A DNA stretch of 64,000 bases from Eubacteriales bacterium. GTDB taxonomy: Bacteria; Bacillota; Clostridia; Lachnospirales; Lachnospiraceae. The DNA is taken from NCBI GenBank assembly GCA_030533235.1, contig JAUNJN010000001.1, forward strand, positions 124,001-188,000, in the 5' to 3' direction. A program made the translations under genes and the position numbers. The notes under the pieces are model-generated. The model worked only from the letters and a program-made list of their open reading frames with translations. It searched no databases and was not told where the DNA came from. Below are positions 7,534 through 16,458 of the stretch, piece by piece (position 1 is the stretch's first letter; each line of letters starts with the position of its first letter).

Positions 7534-8312
7534 GTGCATTTATGGCATTTACAAAAAAAGAATTATTGCAGCTGACTCGTACAAGTAAGCTTGCGATTAT
7601 TCTTATTATATTTGTATTATTCGGAATCATGAATCCGGCGCTTGCAAAAATAACTCCGTGGTTGATGGAGATGACAGCGGAAAGCCTGGAGGCTTCCGGG
7701 ATGACAATTGAGAAAGTTGTTGTTGATGATATGACGTCGTGGACACAGTATTACAAAAATGTACCGATGGAGATTATTGTTTTTATTTTGATGTTTGCAG
7801 GAATATTTACAATTGAGTATCAGAGAGGCACACTTGTAAATATGATTACAAAAGGGTTGACACGGGGAACCGTGTTCGCTTCAAAATCATTGGTGCTTTC
7901 CGTTCTTTGGACGGTCGGGTATTGGATTTGTTATGGAATCACTTACGGATACAATGCATATTTTTGGGGAAATACAAATGTGAAATATCCGTTGATTGGT
8001 GCAGTATATTACTATTTGTATGGTATCTGGCTCATTTCGCTTGTGGTTCTTTTTTCAAGCTTCTGCAAAACAAGTACGAATGTATTACTTGGAGTAGGAG
8101 GAGTGTATGTTCTTTGCTTATTTGCAGGCATGATAAAAACAGTCGGGCAATATTTGCCGACTAAACTGACGGACGGATTTAATCTTATTTCAGGTATAAC
8201 AGGTGTGTCCGACTATACAAAGGCTTTGGTATGCACATTGATTTTTTCTGTTGTGAATTTTGTGACTGCGAAGATATTGATGGATAAAGTGAATGTTATT
8301 GCATCTGTATAA
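7530..8312 (+). CDS. ABC-2 type transporter permease
   Basis: A 260-residue membrane protein with about six hydrophobic segments and a large extracytoplasmic stretch after the first one. It contains the segment GIFTIEYQRGTLVNMITKGL, a coupling-helix-like motif typical of ABC-2 permeases (EyerGTl...pv.R). It would form the membrane part of an exporter with the ATPase encoded just upstream; the substrate is unknown. It overlaps the ATPase stop by ATGA. No terminator is obvious before the tRNA promoter. Confidence 0.8.
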   Translation: MSAFMAFTKKELLQLTRTSKLAIILIIFVLFGIMNPALAKITPWLMEMTAESLEASGMTIEKVVVDDMTSWTQYYKNVPMEIIVFILMFAGIFTIEYQRGTLVNMITKGLTRGTVFASKSLVLSVLWTVGYWICYGITYGYNAYFWGNTNVKYPLIGAVYYYLYGIWLISLVVLFSSFCKTSTNVLLGVGGVYVLCLFAGMIKTVGQYLPTKLTDGFNLISGITGVSDYTKALVCTLIFSVVNFVTAKILMDKVNVIASV

Positions 8313-8374
8313 AAGTGCTGGAATTTTTGAATTATCATTGTTCATAAAAAAATGTAAAGAGTTGTAAAAAACAG

Positions 8375-8403
8375 TTGACAAAAAAATAGAGTAGTGATAA
8401 TAT
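8375..8403 (+). promoter_or_regulatory. Promoter of tRNA-Leu
   Basis: TTGACA (8375-8380), a 17-bp spacer and TAATAT (8398-8403) with an extended TG at 8395-8396. A strong stable-RNA type promoter 33 bp before the tRNA. Confidence 0.75.
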
Positions 8404-8435
8404 ACTACTTGCGTCAGTTAAAAGACGATTGACAT

Positions 8436-8519
8436 GCGGGAGTGCTGGAATTGGCAGACAGGCTAGACTAAGGATCTAGTGATGGCAACGTCGTGTGGGT
8501 TCAAGTCCCATCTCCCGCA
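8436..8519 (+). tRNA. tRNA-Leu (anticodon AAG)
   Basis: Acceptor arms GCGGGAG (8436-8442) and CTCCCGC (8512-8518) pair perfectly, with discriminator A8519 and no encoded CCA. The anticodon stem CTAGA/TCTAG encloses the loop CTAAGGA, giving anticodon AAG, which reads CUU and probably CUC through inosine. A long variable arm (class II) and a T-arm GTGGG-TTCAAGT-CCCAT confirm leucine. The gene stands alone between its own promoter and terminator. CTT is a common leucine codon in the surrounding genes. Confidence 0.93.
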
Positions 8520-8529
8520 TTACTGAATT

Positions 8530-8559
8530 CACAAATCATATGATTTGTGATTTTTTTTT
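8530..8559 (+). terminator. Terminator after tRNA-Leu
   Basis: Perfect 20-bp palindrome CACAAATCATATGATTTGTG (8530-8549) followed by a run of nine T residues. Confidence 0.85.
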
Positions 8560-8568
8560 ACTTTATTG

Positions 8569-8694
8569 GATTCGGGTGTCAAAAGCCTCGTATTCAATTT
8601 TGTCCCGGCAGATTGCACAAATAAAAATGTCTGAATGACTTTTTGTGCAACCTGTTGAGGCACTGTATCAACAGAGGCTTTTGACAACCGAATC
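8569..8694. mobile_element. MITE-like inverted-repeat element, 126 bp
   Basis: Terminal inverted repeats of 21 bp, at 8569-8589 (GATTCGGGTGTCAAAAGCCTC) and 8674-8694, match at 20 of 21 positions when one is reverse-complemented. The element is flanked on both sides by TTTATTG (8562-8568 and 8695-8701), as expected for a 7-bp target duplication. The interior holds further pairings: TTGCACAAA with TTTGTGCAA, and TGTTGA with TCAACA. It contains no ORF. It could instead be a structured RNA or attenuator leader of the downstream gene; the flanking direct repeats favour a non-autonomous transposable element. Confidence 0.5.
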
Positions 8695-8747
8695 TTTATT
8701 GGAAAAAGTTGCAACAGCAGCTGTACGAATATATCCGGAGGGCAATT

Positions 8748-10358
8748 ATGGAGAAAACCGGAAAAAAACAAGGAAATGCATATCGTGACGGAGTACGTGC
8801 AACTGATGTGACGGCGGTCTTATATTTGATTTGCATATTTGGTGTATATCCTTGGATTACTACAAATAAATATTTCAATATTACAATTACCAGATATCGG
8901 TTTTTTATATGGGCGAGTATTACATTTATATTGCTGATGGCATTTTCGAACTTGCTTGACCGCATGATACTCAAATACTATGGTGTAAATGGAACAAAGC
9001 TATATGATAACGATTTCTTTCGGGCGGACAAATTGTACAAAAGTCCGATGGTTTGGATAGAGGCTTTTGCACTTTCAAATATGTGTTCGTTTCTGTTCGC
9101 CGATGATATGAATGGTGCTTTTACGGGAAATCAAGGACGATTTATGGGACTTGGATTTTTCTTGTGTGCGATTTTTGTTCTTTTTTTTCTCTGTGCAAAG
9201 CTTACAGAAGCGATTTTTGTATTTTTTGAGATATCAACATTATATGCGGCAATCGTTGCAATTTATCAGCATATGGAGCCGGTGTTAAAGAGTCGCTTCT
9301 GGAAGATATTTCCTTTTGCTCACTATAAGGATAAAGTTGTAAAAAAACACTATAACATTTTTATATCAACATTCGGAAATATCAATATATATGCAAGCTT
9401 TCTTGCAATTGCAATCCCGGTTTTGTTATGTATTGTGGTTTATTCCAAGAACTGTCTGCATCGGCGGTTTGCAACGGTTGTGCTTGCGATTTCAAGTATG
9501 ACGATTATGATTGCAAATAGTGACAGTGCGTATCTTGGAATTGCGGCAGCGTTATTACTGCTTGTAATTATTGCATATCGCGATGATTGTCTGAAGCGTT
9601 TTTGGGCCGGCTTGGTATGGATTGCATTTGGTTATTTATGCATGACCCTGCTTAATTTCTTTGTATTAAAGGAGTATGACCGACGTGGCGGGCTTGCCGA
9701 GATGCTGGATCGTCCGGTATTGGTTGCATTTATTTTTATGGCGACAATCCTGCTTTATCTCATATGGTCTGTTGCAGAAAAAAGATTTGAACAAAAGCTT
9801 GCTGCGGTTAATAAGAATAAGGTGTGTCTGATATTTGGGATTGGACTGACTGTATGTGTCATATTGGTTGTAATCTATGGAATATGCAAGAAGATGAGTT
9901 TGTTTACTTTTAATTATAAGTGGGGGACGTATCGCGGTTATATCTGGACAAAATGCAAAGAAATCTTCTGTGATGCCGATTTCTCACATAAACTGTTCGG
10001 ACACGGACAGGAATCCTTACGGGCACTGATGAACGAGCGATATTACGATGAGATGATTCAGGTTACAAAAAAGGTGTATGACAATGCACACAATGAGCTG
10101 TTGCAGTACTTGATTACAATTGGAATAACAGGACTTGTAAGCTATCTTGGTATGTTTATTTCTTCGTTTGTATATATATGGAAGCGTGCAAAAAAAAGAG
10201 TGATTCCGTATGTATGTCTTGTTGCAATGACCGGCTATTTTGCACAGGCACTTATCAATGTCGGACAGCCGATTACAACTCCGTTTTTGTTTGTGTTTAT
10301 GGCACTTGGTCTTGGATATGTTAGAAATCTAAGAAATGAGGGGGATAGTGATGATTGA
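8748..10358 (+). CDS. O-antigen ligase / Wzy-like membrane protein
   Basis: A 536-residue polytopic membrane protein with about ten to twelve hydrophobic helices. The large extracytoplasmic loop ending in YDNAHNELLQYLITIGITGL matches the conserved H-N-E region of the O-antigen ligase/Wzy_C family, which polymerises or transfers lipid-linked glycans; in Gram-positives the substrates are varied surface polysaccharides. I start at the ATG at 8748 because GGAGGG lies just upstream; the earlier in-frame ATG at 8709 has no ribosome site. No glycosyltransferases are adjacent, so the substrate cannot be inferred. Overlaps the cation-efflux gene by 8 bp. Confidence 0.8.
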   Translation: MEKTGKKQGNAYRDGVRATDVTAVLYLICIFGVYPWITTNKYFNITITRYRFFIWASITFILLMAFSNLLDRMILKYYGVNGTKLYDNDFFRADKLYKSPMVWIEAFALSNMCSFLFADDMNGAFTGNQGRFMGLGFFLCAIFVLFFLCAKLTEAIFVFFEISTLYAAIVAIYQHMEPVLKSRFWKIFPFAHYKDKVVKKHYNIFISTFGNINIYASFLAIAIPVLLCIVVYSKNCLHRRFATVVLAISSMTIMIANSDSAYLGIAAALLLLVIIAYRDDCLKRFWAGLVWIAFGYLCMTLLNFFVLKEYDRRGGLAEMLDRPVLVAFIFMATILLYLIWSVAEKRFEQKLAAVNKNKVCLIFGIGLTVCVILVVIYGICKKMSLFTFNYKWGTYRGYIWTKCKEIFCDADFSHKLFGHGQESLRALMNERYYDEMIQVTKKVYDNAHNELLQYLITIGITGLVSYLGMFISSFVYIWKRAKKRVIPYVCLVAMTGYFAQALINVGQPITTPFLFVFMALGLGYVRNLRNEGDSDD

Positions 10359-11517
10359 TTTTTTGGTTCGTCGTTTTGTAAAGGATTATGAAAATGTGAC
10401 AGATGCGAATGTGAGAGGTCGTTATGGGGTGTTCAGTGCGTTTGTCGGGATTGCGTGTAATATTGTGATTTGCAGCGCAAAATTCATCATTGGATTCCTG
10501 GCAAATTCGATTGCGATTATTTCAGACGGATTCAATAATTTATCAGACTGTGCAAGCTGTATTGTCACAATGTTTGGATATAAAATGGCTGCAAAGCCAG
10601 CAGATAAGGATCATCCGTTTGGTCATGGTCGGATGGAATATCTGACATCTTTGGTTATCGCAGCAGTCATAATGCTTGTCGGAGGCGAATTGTTGAAAAC
10701 TTCGATTGATAAGATCATTCATCCGACCAGGGTGACATTTTCGGTATTTGCGTTGGTTGTACTGATACTTTCTATTGCAATCAAGCTATGGATGGGACAT
10801 TTTAACCGTACACTCGGAAAGCGAATTGATTCCGGTATTATGCTTGCAACGGCAAAGGACAGCTTTAATGATGTACTTGCAACACTTGCGACTGTACTTG
10901 CACTTGTTGCGTCGATTTGGACAGATATTCCATTAGATGGTATTATGGGTATTGTTGTATCACTGATTATTTTAGTTGCAGGTTATGGAATAATTAAAGA
11001 GACGGTTGATCAGTTGCTTGGTCAGCCGGCGGACGAGGGATTGGTGCAAAGATTGAAGGAGATGGTTCAGAATAGTTCGGTGTCGCTTGGAATGCACGAT
11101 CTGATTATTCATAGCTACGGACCGGGAAATCTGATTGGAAGTGTACATATTGAAGTGGATTCAAAAGGTGATATTTTAACAATTCATGATGCAATTGATG
11201 AAATGGAACGCAGGATATATGATGAATTGAAAATACGAATGACAATACATATGGATCCGATTGAAACCGATAATGAAATTTTGAATTCCTATCGTGAAAA
11301 GATTTGTGATTTGATAAAGAAGGAGGAACCGAAGCTTTCGGTTCATGATTTTCGTATGGTGTCAGGACCAACGCATACCAATCTCATATTTGATGTATTG
11401 ATTCCGTATGATGTGAAGGTAGACGAAGCTGCTGTTTTGAAAATGGTTGAGGAAGAGCTTGAAAAGGAAACTCATACAATGTATGCTGTGATTACATTTG
11501 ATCATAGTTATTGCTAA
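10351..11517 (+). CDS. Cation diffusion facilitator (CDF) family transporter
   Basis: A 388-residue efflux protein for Zn2+, Fe2+, Mn2+ or similar ions, driven by proton exchange. Six membrane helices occupy about residues 25-215. Metal-site motifs are seen as SDGFNNLSD in helix 2 and DHPFGHGRMEY after helix 3, with AKDSFNDV in helix 5. A cytoplasmic ferredoxin-like domain (about 220-300) and a further C-terminal segment follow. The start is the ATG at 10351, after GAGGGGG, overlapping the upstream gene. The metal is not predictable from the sequence alone. Confidence 0.92.
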   Translation: MIDFLVRRFVKDYENVTDANVRGRYGVFSAFVGIACNIVICSAKFIIGFLANSIAIISDGFNNLSDCASCIVTMFGYKMAAKPADKDHPFGHGRMEYLTSLVIAAVIMLVGGELLKTSIDKIIHPTRVTFSVFALVVLILSIAIKLWMGHFNRTLGKRIDSGIMLATAKDSFNDVLATLATVLALVASIWTDIPLDGIMGIVVSLIILVAGYGIIKETVDQLLGQPADEGLVQRLKEMVQNSSVSLGMHDLIIHSYGPGNLIGSVHIEVDSKGDILTIHDAIDEMERRIYDELKIRMTIHMDPIETDNEILNSYREKICDLIKKEEPKLSVHDFRMVSGPTHTNLIFDVLIPYDVKVDEAAVLKMVEEELEKETHTMYAVITFDHSYC

Positions 11518-11632
11518 TTATTCGGGTGGGAATGACCTGATTTTGAATAATGTATAGACAAAAGGACGAATATGATTTATGATGCACACAGTGCTTCATG
11601 AATACAATCGGTTTCAAAAGGAGGAACTAAGG

Positions 11633-12856
11633 ATGCAATTATATGAAGAATTGGTTGCAAGAGGCCTGATCGCACAGGTTACAAACGAAGAAGAAATCAG
11701 TAAGTTGATTAACGAGGGAAAGGCTACTTTTTATATAGGCTTTGATCCGACAGCGGATAGTTTACATGTAGGTCATTTTATGGCGCTTTGCTTGATGAAA
11801 CGTTTGCAGATGGGTGGAAATAAACCGATTGCATTGATTGGTGGCGGAACAGCGATGATTGGTGATCCGTCCGGTCGTACAGACATGCGTCAGATGATGA
11901 CGAAGGAAACGATACAGCATAATTGTGATTGCTTTAAAGAACAGATGAGCCGTTTCATTGATTTTTCAGAAGGAAAGGCAATGATGGTAAATAATGCAGA
12001 CTGGTTGTTAGATCTAAATTATATCGAAGTATTGCGTGAGGTAGGTGCTCACTTTTCGGTAAACCGTATGCTTACGGCAGAGTGCTACAAGCAGCGTATG
12101 GAAAAAGGTCTTAGCTTCCTTGAGTTTAACTATATGATTATGCAGAGCTATGATTTTTATGCATTGTATCAGAAGTACGGCTGTAATCTTCAGTTTGGCG
12201 GAGATGACCAGTGGTCCAATATGCTTGGCGGTACAGAATTGATTCGTAGAAAGCTTGGCAAGGACGCACATGCAATGACCATCACATTGCTTCTTAATTC
12301 CGAAGGTAAAAAGATGGGAAAAACACAGAAGGGTGCAGTATGGCTTGATCCGAACAAGACCTCTCCGTTTGAGTTTTTCCAGTACTGGAGAAATGTGGAT
12401 GATGCAGACGTTATTAAGTGCTTGAAGATGCTTACATTCCTTCCGTTAGATCAAATAAAAGAGATGGAAAGCTGGGAAGGCAGTGAGCTCAATAAGGCAA
12501 AGGAAATACTTGCATATGAGCTTACATCACTTGTACATGGCGAGGACGAAGCAAAGAAGGCGTTAGATGCCGCAAAGGGTCTCTTTGGCGGCGGAAATAC
12601 AGAGAATATGCCAACTGCAGAAATAGGTATGGATGCATTCCGGGACGGAAAGGTTGACCTTATCACATTGCTTGTTAAATCCGGACTTGTTACATCTCGT
12701 AGCGAGGGTCGTCGTGCAATTGAGCAGGGTGGTGTTGCAGTAAATGGTGAGAAGGTTGTTGATATTGCAGCGGAGTTTACACCGGATGCATTTGAAGAAG
12801 AGTTTATTCTTCGCAGAGGTAAGAAGAATTTCCGTAAGGTCTTGCTTAATAAATAG
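11633..12856 (+). CDS. tyrS: Tyrosyl-tRNA synthetase
   Basis: Charges tRNA-Tyr with tyrosine. 407 residues from the ATG at 11633, which follows AAAAGGAGG; the upstream ATG at 11579 is unlikely. Class I motifs are present: HVGH (45-48, the HIGH equivalent) and KMGKT (227-231, the KMSKS equivalent), plus tyrosine-pocket residues in [13 protein letters not shown] and [12 protein letters not shown]-terminal S4 RNA-binding domain includes [15 protein letters not shown]. The leader is only about 60 nt after the preceding stop, and I see no T-box. A strong terminator follows. Confidence 0.97.
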   Translation: MQLYEELVARGLIAQVTNEEEISKLINEGKATFYIGFDPTADSLHVGHFMALCLMKRLQMGGNKPIALIGGGTAMIGDPSGRTDMRQMMTKETIQHNCDCFKEQMSRFIDFSEGKAMMVNNADWLLDLNYIEVLREVGAHFSVNRMLTAECYKQRMEKGLSFLEFNYMIMQSYDFYALYQKYGCNLQFGGDDQWSNMLGGTELIRRKLGKDAHAMTITLLLNSEGKKMGKTQKGAVWLDPNKTSPFEFFQYWRNVDDADVIKCLKMLTFLPLDQIKEMESWEGSELNKAKEILAYELTSLVHGEDEAKKALDAAKGLFGGGNTENMPTAEIGMDAFRDGKVDLITLLVKSGLVTSRSEGRRAIEQGGVAVNGEKVVDIAAEFTPDAFEEEFILRRGKKNFRKVLLNK

Positions 12857-12870
12857 GTTCCTATGATTTT

Positions 12871-12905
12871 AAGGCGTGGTTTGGATGACAGACCACGCCT
12901 TTTTT
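12871..12905 (+). terminator. Terminator after tyrS
   Basis: AAGGCGTGGT (12871-12880) pairs with ACCACGCCTT, loop of about 11 nt, then T residues to 12905. Confidence 0.85.
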
Positions 12906-12968
12906 GGTCTAAATGTTTTTTATTTGGCATACTTGTATAGAGAGAATGTAATTATTTTGAAAAATGTT

Positions 12969-13745
12969 ATGCAATATATGAAACAATCCAAGGTATGGTT
13001 ACAAAGGATAATCATTGGTTTGCTTGTGTTTTCGGTTGCGTTATGTGTGTATGATGTATGTAAGTCAAGCGTTGTGCATGCAAAGGAGAAGGAACTGCCG
13101 ATTTATTCGGTTGAGCGGGAAGACCCGGTTATAAGCATTACATTTGATGCTGCCTGGGGGGATGAGGATTTGGAGGATATCCTTCAAATTCTTGAGGCGC
13201 ATAATTGCAAGGCAACATTTTTTGTTACAGGTGACTGGGCAACAAGATATCCGGATGCAATTACAAAAATATGTGTAGCCGGTCACGAGCTTGGCAGTCA
13301 TGGTGCCAACCATAAGCATATGACGCAGCTGTCGGAATCTGAGATGAAACAAGAAATTACAGATTGCCATGAACAAATCAAACAGATGACCGGCATGGAT
13401 ATGATGCTCTTTCGAGCACCATATGGGGATTATAATTCCAAGGTCGTTGAAGTTGCGAAAACACTTGATTATTATACGATTCAATGGGATGTTGACAGCT
13501 TAGACTGGAAGGATTACGGGACGGATGCCATTGTTGATAAGGTCGTAAATCATAAAGATTTAAAAAACGGCTCCATCATATTGCTGCATAACGGTTCGAA
13601 GTATACTGCAAAGGCGCTGGATACATTACTTACACGATTAGAGGAGTCAGGATATACCTTTTTGCCTGTATCGGAGCTTATTTATAAGGACAATTATTGG
13701 ATTGACCACACCGGCCGTCAAAGGGAAAATGATGTGGTACAATAA
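12969..13745 (+). CDS. Polysaccharide deacetylase, PdaB-like (CE4)
   Basis: A 258-residue protein with one N-terminal membrane segment (about residues 12-32) and an extracytoplasmic CE4/NodB domain. Motifs: TFDAAWGDED (the PdaB-type version of the TFDDGP metal site), GSHGANHKHM (the HxxxH metal ligands), RAPYGDYN and IILLHNG. It should remove acetyl groups from peptidoglycan or a related glycan; B. subtilis PdaB acts in sporulation, which fits the spo genes elsewhere in the window. The start is uncertain: ATG 12969 is used, ATG 12978 is possible, and neither has a strong ribosome site. Confidence 0.85.
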   Translation: MQYMKQSKVWLQRIIIGLLVFSVALCVYDVCKSSVVHAKEKELPIYSVEREDPVISITFDAAWGDEDLEDILQILEAHNCKATFFVTGDWATRYPDAITKICVAGHELGSHGANHKHMTQLSESEMKQEITDCHEQIKQMTGMDMMLFRAPYGDYNSKVVEVAKTLDYYTIQWDVDSLDWKDYGTDAIVDKVVNHKDLKNGSIILLHNGSKYTAKALDTLLTRLEESGYTFLPVSELIYKDNYWIDHTGRQRENDVVQ

Positions 13746-13769
13746 TATGTCGGATTTCACAAAAAAACG

Positions 13770-13799
13770 TTGTAGACCATAGAATGGATATGGTACAAT
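13770..13799 (+). promoter_or_regulatory. Candidate promoter for the 75-aa gene
   Basis: TTGTAG (13770-13775) and TACAAT (13794-13799), 18-bp spacer, about 70 bp upstream of the start codon. Confidence 0.4.
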
Positions 13800-13867
13800 A
13801 TAACGCAGAAGGTTGTAGTGTAAAACACATTGTTTTGTATGGCGAAAGCATATGGAGGAGAAAGATT

Positions 13868-14095
13868 ATGTTAGCAAGGTATAGTGATCCGATGACACCG
13901 GAATATATGAAGGAGCATTGTCGTTATAAGATATGGCAGCATTCATCAGGAGAATTTGACAAAGCAAATGTTGTAGCTTTTTGTGATACAGTTGCAGATG
14001 CCAGAAAACTCGTGAGAGCGCTTGGACTGTTGGAAGAAAATCATACATATGAGTATGAGCTTTGTGCTGACTTTTCACAGCTTAAGGATGTATAA
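13868..14095 (+). CDS. Conserved-looking small protein of unknown function (75 aa)
   Basis: I do not recognise this family. The ATG at 13868 follows an excellent GGAGGAGA site, the codon use matches its neighbours, and a promoter and terminator frame it as a single gene, so it is very likely real. The protein is soluble, mixed alpha/beta in appearance, with two cysteines in the second half, several tyrosines and histidines, and no membrane segment or signal peptide. The segment DTVADARKLVRALGLLEENH looks like a helix pair. Confidence 0.7.
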   Translation: MLARYSDPMTPEYMKEHCRYKIWQHSSGEFDKANVVAFCDTVADARKLVRALGLLEENHTYEYELCADFSQLKDV

Positions 14096-14117
14096 AACAA
14101 ATATACATATCACAAAG

Positions 14118-14156
14118 AAAAGAGATGAGTATGTGTTTGCTGCTTGTCTCTTTTTC
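14118..14156 (+). terminator. Terminator after the 75-aa gene
   Basis: AAAGAGA (14119-14125) pairs with TCTCTTT (14147-14153) across a loop of about 21 nt, followed by a T-rich tract. The long loop makes it weaker than others here. Confidence 0.5.
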
Positions 14157-14179
14157 TGTAAAACCGGGAGATGCATATT

Positions 14180-15277
14180 ATGAAAAAAATCATTCATACA
14201 TTTAAATATGGTGAAACGAAAACAAAGAGTTTGCTGCTTCTTACAATTGCTTCCGGATTAGCAATTCCGGGATGTCTGATTGGCGCCGTTTTGTTGCAAA
14301 ATTTACTTTTGTATTTTGCTACGGTTATAGCGGTTTTTGTTACAATTTCTCTTGTACAGACGTTTGGTATTCGTGATACAAGTCTGTCAGAGGAAACACA
14401 GACAGAAAAAACGCAGACAGAACAAAAGGCTTTTAGAAAGAAGAGTAAAGGGAAGACGGGTATCAAACAGGATGAACTGAGTTCGCAGGATGAATCGGAA
14501 GTGCAGGATGAATGGAATCCATTTGACAAGCCGGATGAGCGCGATACACCTACGATATCAATGATTTCGGAAGAAGAGGTGGAAACCTACAACAAGCGTA
14601 AGATTAAGAAGCTTCTGTATAAGTTCAAAGTAAAAAAGGACCACAGACTTGTTCTTGTCGATCATTGTGACAAGTTAAAAATAAAACAGACTCCGGCATA
14701 TATGTGGGTTGCGGATAATGCATTTCATCTTCTGCTGATTGAACAGGAGCCAAGACATATTTCGATTCCGATTTTTAATATACAGGAGATTACTTATTTA
14801 AAGAAACAGCCGGCAAACGAAGATACAGATTATGGACTGTTTAAGCGTAAAAGTATTTTAACTGAACTGTTTCGTCCGTATTTGCCGGATTATTCGCACA
14901 GCACGGTGGTGGATGATTTGACGGCATACAAAAATTTATATGGTGTCGGACCGGGAATTTATTTTACAAATCGTTCTGCAAAAAGTCTGTTTGATTTGTT
15001 GGGTGTAGCTTTTTTTGTTGAGGACAAGGTTACTAAATCACAGAAGGTCAATGTCTTTTTTAAGGATGCATACAAGGCAAATATCATGCTGAGAGATAAT
15101 GTGATCGATGCAAACGGATACGCAGATCGTATTTCAACAATATTAAATGCTATGGCAAATTCAACGATTAGTTACGGTGAGTTTAAGGATACATTGAATC
15201 TTATGCAAAAAAACAAATTAATCACATCCGAATTTGCAATGTATTATATGGGTGTCAGGGATAAAATCAATGGATAA
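14180..15277 (+). CDS. Membrane-anchored protein of unknown function
   Basis: A 365-residue protein not assigned to a family. It has two hydrophobic helices near the N-terminus (about residues 15-35 and 38-58), a charged Glu/Lys/Thr-rich linker (about 65-125) and a large cytoplasmic domain to the end with many beta-type stretches, for example RLVLVDHCDKLKIKQTP. I use the ATG at 14180, since GGGAG lies 9 nt before it; the ATG at 14171 is too close to that site. A gap of 36 bp with an AAGGAGG site leads to the dehydrogenase gene, so the two may share a transcript. Confidence 0.7.
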   Translation: MKKIIHTFKYGETKTKSLLLLTIASGLAIPGCLIGAVLLQNLLLYFATVIAVFVTISLVQTFGIRDTSLSEETQTEKTQTEQKAFRKKSKGKTGIKQDELSSQDESEVQDEWNPFDKPDERDTPTISMISEEEVETYNKRKIKKLLYKFKVKKDHRLVLVDHCDKLKIKQTPAYMWVADNAFHLLLIEQEPRHISIPIFNIQEITYLKKQPANEDTDYGLFKRKSILTELFRPYLPDYSHSTVVDDLTAYKNLYGVGPGIYFTNRSAKSLFDLLGVAFFVEDKVTKSQKVNVFFKDAYKANIMLRDNVIDANGYADRISTILNAMANSTISYGEFKDTLNLMQKNKLITSEFAMYYMGVRDKING

Positions 15278-15313
15278 AAACCATACTAAAAGAAAAATCA
15301 AGGAGGGACACAG

Positions 15314-16336
15314 ATGAAAATAGCATTTTATGATACAAAGCCATACGATAAGATATGGTTTGAGCCAATTGCAAAGGAAAAGGGATTTGACATTCTGTTT
15401 TTGGAGGAAAAGCTTAACAATAAAACTGCGGTATTTGCAAGGGGGTGTGATGCCGTATGTATTTTTGTCAATGATACGGCAGATGCAAATACAATAGCGG
15501 AACTCAGTAATGTAGGTGTGCGTGCGATTTTACTTCGATGTGCCGGTTTTAACAATGTTGATTTAAAAAAGGCGAAGGAGCAGGAAATTACCGTGCTTCG
15601 TGTACCAAGCTATTCTCCCAGAGCAATTGCGGAATACGCATTGGGTCTCATACTTGCCGTAAACCGAAAAATTCACAGAGCGTATGTTCGTACAAGAGAT
15701 TTTAACTATAGTATTAACGGACTTATGGGATGCGATCTTTATGGGAAGACAATCGGTATTGTCGGAACCGGTAAAATCGGTCAGGCAATGATGTCGGTTG
15801 TGAGAGGTCTTGATATGCGGGTGCTGCTTTATGACCCGTATCCGTTAGAGGATGTAATAAAAAAGACACCGGAAGCAATCGAACGGTTTGGAAGAAATAC
15901 AACGTATGTTGATTTGGATACGATCTTTCAGGAGTCGGATGTCATAAGCCTGCATTGTCCGCTGACAAAGGACAATCAGCATTTGATTAATAAAGAAACG
16001 ATTGCTCAGATGAAGGATGGTGTGATATTGGTGAACACATCAAGAGGAGCTTTGGTCAATACGCAGGATTTGCTCGTAGCGCTGGCCGACGGTAAATTTG
16101 GCGGTGTCGGTCTTGATGTATATGAAGAGGAAGAGGCATATTTTTTTGAGGATCGCTCGGATGAGATTATCTCGGACGCGGATTTGGTGCGACTCACCTC
16201 ATATCGAAATGTCATTCTTACTTCCCATCAGGCGTTCTTTACGAAAGAGGCCATGCAGGCAATCGCGATGACCACTTTAAATAATGCGGAACAGTTTATT
16301 CAGGGACAAACTTGCGAAAATATAGTATTACCATAA
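15314..16336 (+). CDS. D-lactate dehydrogenase (2-hydroxyacid dehydrogenase family)
   Basis: Reduces pyruvate to D-lactate with NADH, regenerating NAD+ in fermentation. 340 residues. The Rossmann motif GTGKIG is at 151-156, and the catalytic residues are visible as R244 (NTSRG), a Glu in the run after LDVY (about 271-274) and H305 (LTSHQAFF). The N-terminus MKIAFYDTKPYDKIWF and the acidic EEEEAYFFEDRS stretch are typical of fermentative D-LDH and not of hydroxyglutarate or phosphoglycerate dehydrogenases. An AAGGAGG ribosome site is present. Confidence 0.92.
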   Translation: MKIAFYDTKPYDKIWFEPIAKEKGFDILFLEEKLNNKTAVFARGCDAVCIFVNDTADANTIAELSNVGVRAILLRCAGFNNVDLKKAKEQEITVLRVPSYSPRAIAEYALGLILAVNRKIHRAYVRTRDFNYSINGLMGCDLYGKTIGIVGTGKIGQAMMSVVRGLDMRVLLYDPYPLEDVIKKTPEAIERFGRNTTYVDLDTIFQESDVISLHCPLTKDNQHLINKETIAQMKDGVILVNTSRGALVNTQDLLVALADGKFGGVGLDVYEEEEAYFFEDRSDEIISDADLVRLTSYRNVILTSHQAFFTKEAMQAIAMTTLNNAEQFIQGQTCENIVLP

Positions 16337-16458
16337 TATGACTTGGGATTCTCAAGTAAAAATGCGTAAATTTACGATTGCGTTTTTGAAATGTGTGCGT
16401 TATCGTAAGAAGATAAGTTGTTTACAATAGAAAACCAAAGGAAAAGGAGAACTATCAC

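Noticed and set aside
11518..11632. T-box leader upstream of tyrS
   Set aside because: The gap to the preceding stop is only about 115 nt, with no T-box sequence or terminator in it.
13130..13170. Broken catalytic motif in the polysaccharide deacetylase (FDAAWG instead of FDDGP)
   Set aside because: This variant is normal for PdaB-like members, and the HxxxH and RAPYG motifs are intact.
16337..16458. Glutamine riboswitch or clear terminator before glnN
   Set aside because: Only a 12-bp palindrome (CGTAAATTTACG) and a weak inverted repeat (ACTTG/CAAGT) are present; nothing matches a glnA-type RNA.
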